The notes beneath the pieces are model-generated. The model saw only the letters and a list, made by a program, of their open reading frames with translations, did not search any database and was not told the origin of the DNA. 64,000 nucleotides of DNA from Micromonospora sp. HM5-17 (GTDB taxonomy: Bacteria > Actinomycetota > Actinomycetes > Mycobacteriales > Micromonosporaceae), in NCBI RefSeq assembly GCF_003762835.1, contig NZ_RJWA01000003.1, positions 744,001 through 808,000 on the forward strand, written 5' to 3'. The translations under genes were made by a program, and so were the position numbers. The stretch's first letter is position 1. Every line of letters starts with the position of its first letter. Positions 8,919 to 17,317 of this stretch are shown piece by piece.

Positions 8919-10265
8919 TCACTTCGGCCAGGAGCCCTCGATGAAGTCGAGGGTGCTCTTGGTGTCCTTGCCGTTGACCCAGTCGACCATGCCCTTCCAG
9001 AAGGTCCCGGCGCCGACCGCCGCCGGCATCAGGTCCGAGCCGTCGAACCGGAAGACGGCCGACTTGTCCAGCAGCACCTGCATGGAGAGCTTGTCGACCT
9101 CCTGCGTGACGTTGTTGACGTCGAGCTTGTTGTTCGGGCTGATCCAGTTGCCGAGCTTCGCCCGGGCGTTGGCGTACTCCCCGGAGGCCAGGTAGCGGCG
9201 GACCGCCTGCACGGCCGGCGTGTCGGTGAAGGCGACCGTGAACTCGCCACCGCCCAGCACCGGCTTGCCCTTGCTCGGGTCGAGGGTCGGGAGGTAGAAG
9301 GCGTAGATGTCGCCGTCCGGCCCGACCTTGGTGCCCTCCGGCAGGTAGTTGGCGTAGAAGTTCGCCTGCCGGTGCAGCCAGCACTGGCCCTGGAGGATGG
9401 GCAGGCCGCCCTCCTGGAACGCCGTCGTGGTGAGGCTCTTCACGTCGCCGTAGCCGCCGTTGACGTACTTCGGGTTCTTCAGGATGCGGCCGGCCTCGTC
9501 GACCGCGTTGACCACCCGCGGGTCGTTGAACGGGACGCCGTGCGTGGTCCACTGGTCGTAGAACTCCGGCGTCTGCGTCCGCAGCACCAGGTCCTCGATC
9601 CAGTCGGTGGCCGGCCAGCCGGTGGCCTCACCCGACTCCAGCCCGACGCACCACGGCTTCTGGCCCGCGGCGGCGATCTTGTCGCTGAGCGCGATCAGCT
9701 CGCCCCAGGTGGTGGGGACCTGGTAGCCCTTCTCCGCGAACGCCTTGGGCGAGTACCAGACGAACGACTTCACGTTGGCGCCGAGCGGGGTGCCGTACGC
9801 CTGCCCGCCGACGGTGGCGTACCGGAGCCAGTCCGCCGGGTAGTTGGCGTCGGCGATGGTCTTCAGGTCGGCGGGCATCGGCTTGAGCTTGCCGGCCTCG
9901 GCGAACCGGGCGAGCAGACCGGGCTGGGGGATGAACGCGATGTCCGGCGGGTTGCCGCCGTCCACCCGTACCTGGAGCTGGGCCTCGAACTCGCCGCTGC
10001 CCTCGTAGTCGATCTCGATGCCGGTGCAGTCCTCGAACTGGCTCCAGGACTCCCGGAGCAGGTCCGCCTCCTTGTCCCGGATCGAAGCGTAGATCGAAAC
10101 CGACTCGCCGTCGTGGCCCTGGTAGCTGGAGTACGGGGCGCACTCGGGGGAATCGGGGTCGAGCCCGCTCTCGCTCTCGCCGGAACACGCGGTAGCGCCG
10201 AGGGCCAGGGCCAGCACACCGGCGATCGCGAGGGCCTGGCGTGGTCTTCTGGACTGAACCGCCAT
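8919..10265 (-). CDS. aglE: Alpha-glucoside-binding lipoprotein of ABC importer
   Basis: 448 residues from ATG 10265, which has GGAGG seven bases upstream. It has a signal peptide with basic start (QSRRPRQ), hydrophobic core and lipobox LGATAC, giving a lipid-modified Cys27. The mature part is an extracytoplasmic solute-binding protein (family 1): GIEIDYEGSGEFEAQLQVRV, then PDIAFIPQPGLLARFAEAGKL. It captures the sugar outside the membrane and hands it to AglF/AglG. It is the first gene of the operon, behind a LacI operator. Confidence 0.88.
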   Translation of the reverse strand: MAVQSRRPRQALAIAGVLALALGATACSGESESGLDPDSPECAPYSSYQGHDGESVSIYASIRDKEADLLRESWSQFEDCTGIEIDYEGSGEFEAQLQVRVDGGNPPDIAFIPQPGLLARFAEAGKLKPMPADLKTIADANYPADWLRYATVGGQAYGTPLGANVKSFVWYSPKAFAEKGYQVPTTWGELIALSDKIAAAGQKPWCVGLESGEATGWPATDWIEDLVLRTQTPEFYDQWTTHGVPFNDPRVVNAVDEAGRILKNPKYVNGGYGDVKSLTTTAFQEGGLPILQGQCWLHRQANFYANYLPEGTKVGPDGDIYAFYLPTLDPSKGKPVLGGGEFTVAFTDTPAVQAVRRYLASGEYANARAKLGNWISPNNKLDVNNVTQEVDKLSMQVLLDKSAVFRFDGSDLMPAAVGAGTFWKGMVDWVNGKDTKSTLDFIEGSWPK

Positions 10266-10334
10266 TCGTCCTCCTTTCGGACCGGCATGCTGACAGCCTG
10301 CTGGCTCCCATGCCGGACTGTGGGCGTCCCCACA

Positions 10335-10348
10335 TGTAAGCGCTTGCA
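10335..10348. promoter_or_regulatory. LacI-family operator upstream of aglE
   Basis: TGTAAGCGCTTGCA matches the LacI/GalR palindrome TGNAARCGYTTNCA at every fixed position, with the central CG typical of this family. It lies 70 bases upstream of the aglE start, where the promoter is expected. The LacI gene of the locus is the likely binder. Confidence 0.8.
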
Positions 10349-10416
10349 CCGGTGGGCGTCCAGCCCGTCGGAGGCACGACGACGTAACGATTCGGAAACC
10401 TGCTCGGTAGCCGCGG

Positions 10417-11163
10417 TCACTCCGTGGCCGGCGCCTCCCGCGGCTCGTCGAGGATGGCGGCGAAGCGCTGCTCAGCCAGGTCGAGCTGGCCGAGGATGTG
10501 GGTCCGGGCCTCGGCGTCCAGCGGGGTGTCGGCGCGGCTGACGAGGTCGCGCAGGAGCGGGACCAGCGGGCGGTACTTCCGGGCCGAACGCACCACCTTG
10601 TCGCCGGTGGTGTGGATGATCCCGACCCCGTTGTCGGTGAAGTCGGAGATCTTGATGACGCGGGCCCAGGGCTCCCGCTCCAGGCTCGTCGCGAGGTGGG
10701 CGCGGTACTGCTCGTCACGGTCCCGGTCCGGGGCGTACTCCGGGTTGGTGACCGCGGCGACGAGGTCCGCGACCCGGGGACCGAACCGCCGTGCGACCTC
10801 GGCCAGGGCCGCCGCGGTCACGGTCGGGCGGGGCGTTGTGGCGGGCAGGCCGGCCAGTTCGGCCGGGTGGTCCTCGACGGCGTCGTGCAGCAGGGCCGCG
10901 ACGATCACGTCGACGTCGGTGACCCGGTAGTAGCTGATGATCCGGATCGCCACCCGGAGCAGGTGGTTGAGGTAGGGCTCCCGGACCCGCCGGTCGTCCC
11001 GGTGCAGCGTCGCGGCCAGGTCCAGCGCCGCGATCAGCCGGTCCCGCCCCGCCGGGTCGAACCGCTCGGCCTCCAGCCGGAACCGATCCCGCAGGCCGGC
11101 CTCGCCGTACACCTCGGTGATCGCGTGCAGGGGCATGCTTCTCAGGTACGTCGGCGAGGCCAT
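10417..11163 (-). CDS. HD-domain phosphohydrolase (SpoT/MESH1-like)
   Basis: 248 residues with the metal-binding pattern of the (p)ppGpp hydrolase branch of the HD superfamily: first His in YLNHLLRVA, the HD pair in ALLHDAVEDHP (HDxxED), and a later Asp in ISDFTDNGVG. There is no synthetase, TGS or ACT domain, so it is a small alarmone-hydrolase-like protein; another nucleotide substrate cannot be excluded. The start at ATG 11163 is preceded by TATACC 14 bases upstream, suggesting a leaderless mRNA. It is divergent from the M23 peptidase gene. Confidence 0.7.
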   Translation of the reverse strand: MASPTYLRSMPLHAITEVYGEAGLRDRFRLEAERFDPAGRDRLIAALDLAATLHRDDRRVREPYLNHLLRVAIRIISYYRVTDVDVIVAALLHDAVEDHPAELAGLPATTPRPTVTAAALAEVARRFGPRVADLVAAVTNPEYAPDRDRDEQYRAHLATSLEREPWARVIKISDFTDNGVGIIHTTGDKVVRSARKYRPLVPLLRDLVSRADTPLDAEARTHILGQLDLAEQRFAAILDEPREAPATE

Positions 11164-11293
11164 GGCCTCCAGGTATACCGGATCGCCCCCGAGCCGGGTC
11201 GACCCGCGCCGTGGGGACGCTCCCTTCCCGTGGCTGACGCTTCCTGCCAAGATCCATCTACCCATGGAAAGGTTTCTCCACAGGGAGGCCTGG

Positions 11294-12073
11294 ATGCGAT
11301 TCCGCCTGTCCGCACTCGTCAGCGGCGGCCTGCTCGTGGCCGCCACGGTGCTGGCGCCGGCCTCACCGGCCGCCGCCGCCCCGACCTTCAAGGTTCCCTT
11401 TCCCTGCAACCAGACCTGGTCCGGGCAGACCCGCAGCAACCACAGCCCGGCCTACGCCATCGACTTCAACCGCACCGACGACCTCGGCGACCCCGTGGTG
11501 GCGAGCGCTCCCGGCACCGTCGACGTGGTGGCCGACCTCGGCGGCACCAGTTACGGCAGGTACGTCCGAATCAACCACGGCAACGGCTACACCACCTACT
11601 ACGCCCACCTGAGCAGCTTCAACACCGCCGTCGGCCAGACCGTCGGCTACGGCACCGTCATCGGGTACGTCGGCAGCACCGGCGGCTCCACCGGCCCGCA
11701 CCTGCACTACGAGCAGCGCCTCAACGGCGCGGACATCCAGATCCGGTTCAACGGCACGCTGGCGCTCTACTGGGGAACCCGGAACTACACCAGCGACAAC
11801 GGCTGCTCCGGTGGCGGCGCCGGCTCCGGCACGGTGAACACCGCCGGCGACCCGCTCAACGTCCGCTCCGGCCCCGGCACCGGCTACTCCGTGGTGGACA
11901 CCGTGGCCGACGGCACCCGGGTCACCATCCAGTGCCAGACCACGGGCACGACGGTGACCGGCACCTACGGCACCAGCAACATCTGGGACCGGATCGGCAC
12001 CGGCCGGTACGTCGCCGACGCGTACGTCCTGACCGGCTACGACGGGTTCATCCCCGGCGTACCGCGTTGCTGA
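11294..12073 (+). CDS. Secreted M23 (LytM-type) endopeptidase
   Basis: 259 residues from ATG 11294 with GGGAGG upstream. The signal peptide (MRFRLSALVSGG to SPAAAA) is followed by an M23 zinc peptidase domain. The His and Asp ligands are in NHSPAYAIDF, and the HxH ligand is in GPHLHYE. The spacing at the first ligand motif is longer than the classic HxxxD, as in alpha-lytic-type relatives. The C-terminal third (DPLNVRSGPGTGYSVVDTVADG) is an SH3_3-type wall-binding domain. It probably cuts peptide cross-bridges in peptidoglycan outside the cell. Confidence 0.8.
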   Translation: MRFRLSALVSGGLLVAATVLAPASPAAAAPTFKVPFPCNQTWSGQTRSNHSPAYAIDFNRTDDLGDPVVASAPGTVDVVADLGGTSYGRYVRINHGNGYTTYYAHLSSFNTAVGQTVGYGTVIGYVGSTGGSTGPHLHYEQRLNGADIQIRFNGTLALYWGTRNYTSDNGCSGGGAGSGTVNTAGDPLNVRSGPGTGYSVVDTVADGTRVTIQCQTTGTTVTGTYGTSNIWDRIGTGRYVADAYVLTGYDGFIPGVPRC

Positions 12074-12230
12074 ACGGCCGGCCGGGGTCCGGCGCGTGCC
12101 AGGCCGCCGTACCCGGATCCTCCGTCGCGGAGGACGGGCGCGGCGGCCCCGGTGCGGTTCGGGGGAGGGAACGTCGGGAGGGGGAGGCCGGCTGCCCGGT
12201 GGTCGGCGCGGCACGGCGTCCGGCCCCGGG

Positions 12231-12374
12231 CTAGGTGAAGATGCTGACCCCACCCGGCCCGACCAGCAGGCCGACGATGATCAGTACGATGCCCCACAGG
12301 AGCTGCCGCCGAAACAGCGCCGTGATGCCGGCGACCACGAGTACGACTGCGAGAATCCAGAGCAGAAGTTCCAT
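12231..12374 (-). CDS. GPGG-motif small transmembrane protein (47 aa)
   Basis: A very small gene of 47 codons. It begins MELLLWILAVVLVVAG, has a short basic loop FRRQ, a second membrane helix WGIVLIIVGLLV, and ends GPGGVSIFT. This architecture (two helices then GPGG near the C-terminus) is that of the actinobacterial GPGG-motif small transmembrane protein family, whose function is unknown. The stop is TAG at 12231-12233. It starts just before the stop of the metallophosphoesterase gene and is probably co-transcribed with it. Confidence 0.75.
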   Translation of the reverse strand: MELLLWILAVVLVVAGITALFRRQLLWGIVLIIVGLLVGPGGVSIFT

Positions 12375-12377
12375 GCC

Positions 12378-13148
12378 TCAGGAGCTACCCGAACGGGTGA
12401 TCGCGGAAACCTTCCCGCTTCTCCCCGCCTGCGGCGCGTGCAGGTGAAACACACTGTATGCCTGCTTGATGACCGGGTGCGCGACGTTGCGGACCCGGAC
12501 CCCGCCCGGGGTGGTGCCCCGTTCGCTCCCGGCGTGGGCGTGTCCGTGCAGGGCCAGCTCGGTCGGGGCCGAGTCGATGGCCTGCCCGAGCAGGTACGAC
12601 CCGAGGAACGGGTAGATCTCCAACGGCTCCCCGGCGAGGGTGTCCGGCACCGGCGCGTAGTGGGTCAGCGCCACCCGTACGTCGCAGTCCATCTCGCGTA
12701 GCGCCTCGCCGAGCTGGTCCGCGATGGCCTGGGTGGTCCGGATGAAGGCCTTCATCTCCGGCTCGCCGAACTCGCTGGCGCAGCGCCCGGCGAATCCGCC
12801 GCCGAAGCCCTTGGCGCCCGCGATACCGAGCCGGGTGCCGTCGCGCTCCACCACCAGGTTCGTCCCCTCCAGGACGACGATTCCGGCGTCCTCCAGCACA
12901 CGGATCACCCGCGGCACCTCGTCGCAGTGGTAGTCGTGGTTGCCGAGGACGGCGACCACGGGCACGCCGAGGTTGCCGAACTCGGTCGCCACGCACCGGG
13001 CCTCCGACTCGGTGCCGTGCCGGGTCAGGTCACCGGCGAGCAGCAGGACGTCCGCCCGGTCCGGCAGCTCCTCCAGCGCCGGGCGAAACCGGCCGAGCAC
13101 GTCCCGGTCCATGTGTACGTCACCGACGGCGGCGATCCGGATCACCAT
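12378..13148 (-). CDS. Calcineurin-like metallophosphoesterase
   Basis: 256 residues with all metal-binding motifs of the family: GDVHMD near the N-terminus, GDLTRHG, GNHDYH, THYAP and GHAHAG. It has no signal peptide and is therefore cytoplasmic. The substrate is unknown. ATG 13148 has GGAGG upstream. It sits in a minus-strand run (nucleotidyltransferase, BON-like protein, this gene, GPGG protein) with gaps of 13 bases or fewer. Confidence 0.8.
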   Translation of the reverse strand: MVIRIAAVGDVHMDRDVLGRFRPALEELPDRADVLLLAGDLTRHGTESEARCVATEFGNLGVPVVAVLGNHDYHCDEVPRVIRVLEDAGIVVLEGTNLVVERDGTRLGIAGAKGFGGGFAGRCASEFGEPEMKAFIRTTQAIADQLGEALREMDCDVRVALTHYAPVPDTLAGEPLEIYPFLGSYLLGQAIDSAPTELALHGHAHAGSERGTTPGGVRVRNVAHPVIKQAYSVFHLHAPQAGRSGKVSAITRSGSS

Positions 13149-13161
13149 GTCGTCGCCTCCC

Positions 13162-13437
13162 TCACCGCAGCTCCTCCACCTCGCTCGGCGCCTGGGTGCG
13201 AATCAGTCCGATGTCGACGGTGACCGGCAGGTGCGGGAAGCGTTCCAGCACCAGCCGGAGGATCTCCTCGCGCCGTTGCGCGCTCTCCACCTCGCCACAG
13301 ACCACCAGCGAGTGGTCCCGGCGGGTCACCGTCAGTCCCTGCTCCGCGATCGCGGTGTGCTCGGTGAGCAGCCGTTGGATCGCCGCCTCCAGGTAGTCGT
13401 CGGGCGGTTCGGTGCCGCCCCTCGTCCGCTCGTTCAC
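13162..13437 (-). CDS. Small BON-like protein
   Basis: 91 residues: a short disordered start, a helix (YLEAAIQRLLTEH), then an alternating beta/alpha pattern LTVTRRDHSLVVCGEVESAQRREEILRLV that resembles a single BON domain. It has no signal peptide. It overlaps the upstream nucleotidyltransferase gene by four bases (ATGA), so translation is coupled. The BON assignment is by pattern only; the function is unknown. Confidence 0.6.
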   Translation of the reverse strand: MNERTRGGTEPPDDYLEAAIQRLLTEHTAIAEQGLTVTRRDHSLVVCGEVESAQRREEILRLVLERFPHLPVTVDIGLIRTQAPSEVEELR

Positions 13438-14153
13438 GCGACCACCTCCTCCTCTTCTCCGCCCCTCGGCGGCGACGCCCCGCCGATCCGGGAGGCCCCG
13501 CCGATCCGGGGTGCCGCCCCGGGGGATGACGCCGGAGCGGTCGACGGTTCGTCCGCGTGCCCGGACCGGTCACCCGGTCGCGGGTTCTCGCCCGCCACCG
13601 CGTACGGCACGACGTCCAGCCGGTCCAGCAGCACTAGGAACGCCTCGGCGTAGGGGGAGTGCGCCGTCTCCCTGCGGACCCGCTCCCAGTTGATCTGCTC
13701 GCGCAACGAGCGGGCGAGCGGCAGGGCCCGGGCGAAGTCGCAGTAGTGCTGCGAGAAGCTCAGCAGCTTGTGCACCATCAGGCGGGTGGCGGAGAGCACC
13801 GGCATGTGGATGGCGTCGACGGGCCGGATCACGGTGTCGTGGAGCGTCTCGTCGGTGACCGGGGTCTCGATCGGCCGGTGGATCAGATCCACCAGCCGAT
13901 CGCCGTCCCAGACCTTGACCAGCCAGTCCTCCGGAGGGCGTTCGGCGGTGAAACCCGCCGCCACCAACGCCTTCAGTGCCCGTTCGACGTCCTGTCCCCG
14001 GATCAGGAAGTCGACGTCGTGGTCGCTGGAGTGCCCGCCGTGGGCGTACACGGCGAAGCTGCCGCCCAGGGCGAAGGGGATCTCGGACTGCTTCAGGACG
14101 GCGGCGACCCGTTTCAACGTGGCAAGCAGGGTCTCGTCGCCGCTGTGCTCCAT
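13434..14153 (-). CDS. Nucleotidyltransferase-superfamily protein
   Basis: 239 residues. The N-terminal half has the nucleotidyltransferase fold pattern: FALGGSFAVYAHG followed by DHDVDFLI (the hDxDxD-like metal site), and a later Asp in DRLVDLIHRP. The C-terminal 50 residues are Pro/Gly/Ser-rich and hold a short internal repeat (RIGGA twice). The family includes tRNA- and antibiotic-modifying enzymes and toxin-antitoxin nucleotidyltransferases; nothing here picks a substrate. It is the first gene of the metallophosphoesterase run. Confidence 0.65.
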   Translation of the reverse strand: MEHSGDETLLATLKRVAAVLKQSEIPFALGGSFAVYAHGGHSSDHDVDFLIRGQDVERALKALVAAGFTAERPPEDWLVKVWDGDRLVDLIHRPIETPVTDETLHDTVIRPVDAIHMPVLSATRLMVHKLLSFSQHYCDFARALPLARSLREQINWERVRRETAHSPYAEAFLVLLDRLDVVPYAVAGENPRPGDRSGHADEPSTAPASSPGAAPRIGGASRIGGASPPRGGEEEEVVA

Positions 14154-14306
14154 CGGTGCTCCCAGGTCGGTGCGGATCGGGTAACTGGTCGGTGAGGTGG
14201 AGACCTACCGGTACCCGGCATTCCGTTCGGTCACACCTGGGCCGGGACGGGGGGTTTCGGGCGCCTGCCGCGTGGCGCCGTCCGCCTCGCCGACCGGGGC
14301 CGGGGG

Positions 14307-15389
14307 ATGCCGGCGCCAGGTACCGTGCAGGGGGTGGCCCGGACTCGGCAGCAGCGGCAAGGCGGGAGGCGGCTGCGGATCGTGGCCCTGGTCGGGATCG
14401 ACGGTTCGGGCAAAACCACCCAGGGACGCCGTCTGGCGGACACCCTGACCGGCCTGGGGATTCCGGCGACGTACTGGCAGAACGCGGGCGGTCGGCGGTG
14501 GTTCGGCCGGCTGGCGCGCAGGCTCGGTCGGCGGGACGCGCAGCGGCTGCTGGGGCGTGACGGGATGCTCCTGGCGGAGTCGGTGCTCCGGTGGCTCGCG
14601 ATCGCCCGGGCCCTGGCCCGCTCCCGGCTGACCGGCCGGGTCGCGGTCATGGACCGGTACGCGGTCTGCCAGTACGCCAGCATCCGGACCCACGGGGGTG
14701 GCCCACGGTGGGAGCGCCTGGCCCGGTTCGCCTACCGCGTCTTCCCCCCTCCCGACGTCACCTTCCTGCTCGCGGTCACGCCGGATGAGGCGTACCGGCG
14801 GATCGAGGCCCGGGGGACGGACCACGAGAGCCTCGACTACCTCTCCGCCGGGGTGGCGGCGTACCGCTCGGTGCCGGAGTTCGCCGGGTTCGTGCTGGTG
14901 GACGCGAACCGTCCGCCGGACGAGGTGGCCGCGGCGATCCTGGCGGGCCTGCGGGAATGGCTCCCGCCCGAGCACGGCCCGCCGGAGCCCGACCGGCGGC
15001 GGGGACCGGCGGGGTACCGCGCCGCGCACGGCCCGCCGGCCGGGGAGCCGTGGCGCCCCGGCCCGCCGGGGCACGGCCCACCGGCTCACGCTCCGCCGGG
15101 GCACGGCCCGTCGGCAGATGCCCCGCCGGCCGGTCCGTCGGCCCAGCCCACGGGAGCGGGCGGCGGCCAGCCCGAGCCGGAGCATCCGGCGCCGGCACGC
15201 GACCGCTCCGGCGAGCCCGGACGGGAGGCCCCGCTCAGGCCCGCCCGTAGACCGGAACGGTCGCGCCGCTCGTCGGCGCGGAGTCCTCACTGGCCAGAAA
15301 GCGAATCACCCGGGCGATCTCGGCCGGCGCCACCCAGCGGGAGTGATCCGCGGTGGGCTGGGCCGCCCGATTGGCCGGAGTGTCGATGA
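14307..15389 (+). CDS. Thymidylate-kinase-like P-loop protein with Pro-rich tail
   Basis: 360 residues. The first 210 form a thymidylate/deoxynucleoside kinase-like domain: P-loop VGIDGSGKTTQ, then MDRYAVCQYA (the DRY-type motif), and the LID-region arginines YRRIEARG. It differs from housekeeping Tmk, so another nucleotide or sugar substrate is possible. After EWLPPEH the sequence turns into a Pro/Gly/His-rich low-complexity tail (PPGHGPPAHAPPGHGP). The last 155 bases overlap the convergent SDR gene; a single-base shift would instead end the protein at TAG 15248-15250. The ATG 14307 start is tentative; GTG 14325 and 14334 are alternatives. Confidence 0.6.
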   Translation: MPAPGTVQGVARTRQQRQGGRRLRIVALVGIDGSGKTTQGRRLADTLTGLGIPATYWQNAGGRRWFGRLARRLGRRDAQRLLGRDGMLLAESVLRWLAIARALARSRLTGRVAVMDRYAVCQYASIRTHGGGPRWERLARFAYRVFPPPDVTFLLAVTPDEAYRRIEARGTDHESLDYLSAGVAAYRSVPEFAGFVLVDANRPPDEVAAAILAGLREWLPPEHGPPEPDRRRGPAGYRAAHGPPAGEPWRPGPPGHGPPAHAPPGHGPSADAPPAGPSAQPTGAGGGQPEPEHPAPARDRSGEPGREAPLRPARRPERSRRSSARSPHWPESESPGRSRPAPPSGSDPRWAGPPDWPECR

Positions 15390-15966
15390 CGCTCGGCACG
15401 ACGGTGTTGCAGCGGATGCCCGACTCCCGGTACTCCACCGCCACCGCCGAGGCGAAGGCGAGTACCGCCGCCTTCGCCGTCACGTAGCCGGCGGCGCCGG
15501 GGAACGGGGAGAGCGCCGCCCGCGAGGAGACACAGACGATCGCCCCGCCGCCCGCCTCGACGAGGTACGGCAGCGCCTGCTGGGTGACCAGGTAGGTGGG
15601 GCGCAGGTTCAGTGTGATCATCTGTTCGAAGTCCGCGAGCGGGGTCTCGTGGATCCGCCCTCCGGCCGCATAACCGCCCACCAGGTTGACCACGGCGCGC
15701 AGCGGTGCGTCCGCGTCGGCGGCGGCGACCTCGACCGCCCGGGCGACCTGTCCGGGATCGGTGAGGTCCGCGACGACCCGGACCGGCTCGACCCCGGCCG
15801 TTGCCGGCGCGGTGTGCGGCTCCGCCGCGGCCGCCGCCGGAGCCCTGTCCGGGGCGGTCGGTCGCGCCGGGACGACGACCCGCCAGCCCGCCTCCTGGAA
15901 CGCGGCGGTGACGGCGCTGCCGAGGCCACCGGTCCCGCCGGTGACGAGCACTGTGCGATCCACCAT
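15235..15966 (-). CDS. Short-chain dehydrogenase/reductase
   Basis: 243 residues. The classical SDR plan is visible: cofactor motif TGGTGGLG near residue 10, catalytic Ser in CVSSRAAL, and YxxxK as YVTAKAAV. NTVVPSVIDTPANR is the post-catalytic loop. A 30-residue Ala/Pro-rich insert follows the first beta-alpha unit. The cofactor is NAD(P)(H); the substrate is unknown. ATG 15966 has TACCGT starting 12 bases upstream, suggesting a leaderless mRNA. Its 3' end overlaps the kinase gene tail to tail. Confidence 0.8.
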   Translation of the reverse strand: MVDRTVLVTGGTGGLGSAVTAAFQEAGWRVVVPARPTAPDRAPAAAAAEPHTAPATAGVEPVRVVADLTDPGQVARAVEVAAADADAPLRAVVNLVGGYAAGGRIHETPLADFEQMITLNLRPTYLVTQQALPYLVEAGGGAIVCVSSRAALSPFPGAAGYVTAKAAVLAFASAVAVEYRESGIRCNTVVPSVIDTPANRAAQPTADHSRWVAPAEIARVIRFLASEDSAPTSGATVPVYGRA

Positions 15967-16223
15967 GCCCCCACGGTATCGGCACGGTCGGCACCGTTTC
16001 GGTCGGGCGTCCCGCATCGGCTCCGCCTCGGCGTCTGGGGCAAATATCACATTTACTGATGGCGATTGCTGCGAATGCCGTTCCGTTCGCCGGCTTGGGG
16101 AGTGTGGGCGAGCCGAACGGGTTGTCGGCTCGACACACTCGGCCGGGTCAACCGGCCGCACGTTCTCCCGGGTTGAGCGTACTTTCACGGGTGTAGCGCG
16201 TCACGGTTGACGCTCCCGCCCGT

Positions 16224-16240
16224 ATGAAAGTAAGTTTCAT
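16224..16240. promoter_or_regulatory. Palindrome in front of the RpiR-type gene (probable operator)
   Basis: ATGAAA-GTAAG-TTTCAT, a perfect 6-bp inverted repeat with a 5-base centre, ending two bases before the GTG start of the regulator. TGAAA-N5-TTTCA sites are typical of RpiR/MurR-type regulators, so autoregulation is likely. Its place over the translation start would also let a bound protein block early transcription. Confidence 0.6.
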
Positions 16241-16242
16241 CC

Positions 16243-17151
16243 GTGGCGAAGACTGCGAAGGTTTCTGCGAGTCACGAGACGGGCGGGCTGATCGTGCATA
16301 TCAGCGGTCTGCTCCCGTCGCTGTCGCCCGCCGAACAGCGGGTCGCCAGACTCGTCGTGGCCGACCCCGCGGCCGCCGCCCGCCGTACCATCACCGATCT
16401 CGCCACCGCGGCCCAGACCTCCGAGGCGACCGTCATCCGCTTCTGTCGGTCCGTTGGCATGGAAGGGTATCCACAGCTGCGGATTCGGCTCGCGGCCGAG
16501 GCCGCCCGCCGGGTGGAGCCGCCGGACGCTCGGGTGGTCGGCGGTGACATCCCGCCCGGGGCCGACCTCGCGCAGATCATCGCCACGATTGCCTTCAGCG
16601 ACGCCCGCGCCGTGGAAGAGACCGCCGAACAACTCGACCCCGCGGTCTGCGAGCGCGTCGTCGAGGCGATCAACAACGCCGGTCGGATCGACATCTACGG
16701 TGCCGGGGCGAGTGGCTTCGTCGCCTCTGACTTTCAGCAGAAGTTGCACCGGATTGGGCGTACCGCCTTCTATTTTCCGGACGTGCACACCGCGCTGACC
16801 TCGGCCGCGCTGCTCGGCAAGGGCGACGTGGCGATGGGGATCTCCCACACCGGCACCACGCTGGACGCGATCGAGGTGCTGGAACAGGCCCGGGCGCGGG
16901 GCGCCACCACGGTCGCGCTCACCAACTTCCCCCGCTCGCCGATCACCGAGGTTGCGGACTACGTGCTCAGCACGGCGGCCCGGGAGACGACCTACCGGTC
17001 CGGGGCGATGGCGAGTCGGCTCGCCCAGCTGACGGTGGTCGACTGCCTCTTCGTCGGCGTGGCGGCCCGCAACCGTGCCCGGGCCAAGAAGGCGCTCGAG
17101 GCCACCGCCGAGGCCGTGCAGCCGCACCGGGTCAACCGGCGACGGGCCTGA
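16243..17151 (+). CDS. MurR/RpiR-family regulator (HTH plus SIS)
   Basis: 302 residues. The N-terminal RpiR helix-turn-helix (SLSPAEQRVARLVVADP, then TSEATVIRFCRSVGMEGYPQLRIRLA) is followed by a sugar-isomerase (SIS) domain with IDIYGAGASGFVASDF and GISHTGTTLDAIEVLE. The SIS domain binds phosphosugars. With murQ next downstream on the same strand, the ligand is probably MurNAc-6-phosphate or a related amino-sugar phosphate. The GTG start has no clear ribosome site and lies directly after the palindrome at 16224-16240. Confidence 0.8.
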   Translation: MAKTAKVSASHETGGLIVHISGLLPSLSPAEQRVARLVVADPAAAARRTITDLATAAQTSEATVIRFCRSVGMEGYPQLRIRLAAEAARRVEPPDARVVGGDIPPGADLAQIIATIAFSDARAVEETAEQLDPAVCERVVEAINNAGRIDIYGAGASGFVASDFQQKLHRIGRTAFYFPDVHTALTSAALLGKGDVAMGISHTGTTLDAIEVLEQARARGATTVALTNFPRSPITEVADYVLSTAARETTYRSGAMASRLAQLTVVDCLFVGVAARNRARAKKALEATAEAVQPHRVNRRRA

Positions 17152-17317
17152 GCGGTGGGTTGGTGCGACGGCGGGCGCGGACGTACCGGCCCGGTGAGTC
17201 GGGTCGGGGGACGCGGCGACGCGGTGCCGCGGGCAGCCAGGGACGAAGGCGTACGACGAAGCGGGGCGATGGCATGAGCATGGTATTCGGCAGCTGTCGA
17301 TGCGATGGGGGGCGCAG

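Noticed and set aside
12916-13653. Plus-strand frames opposite the metallophosphoesterase and nucleotidyltransferase genes
   Set aside because: Ser/Arg/Pro-rich translations without motifs; shadows of the real minus-strand genes.
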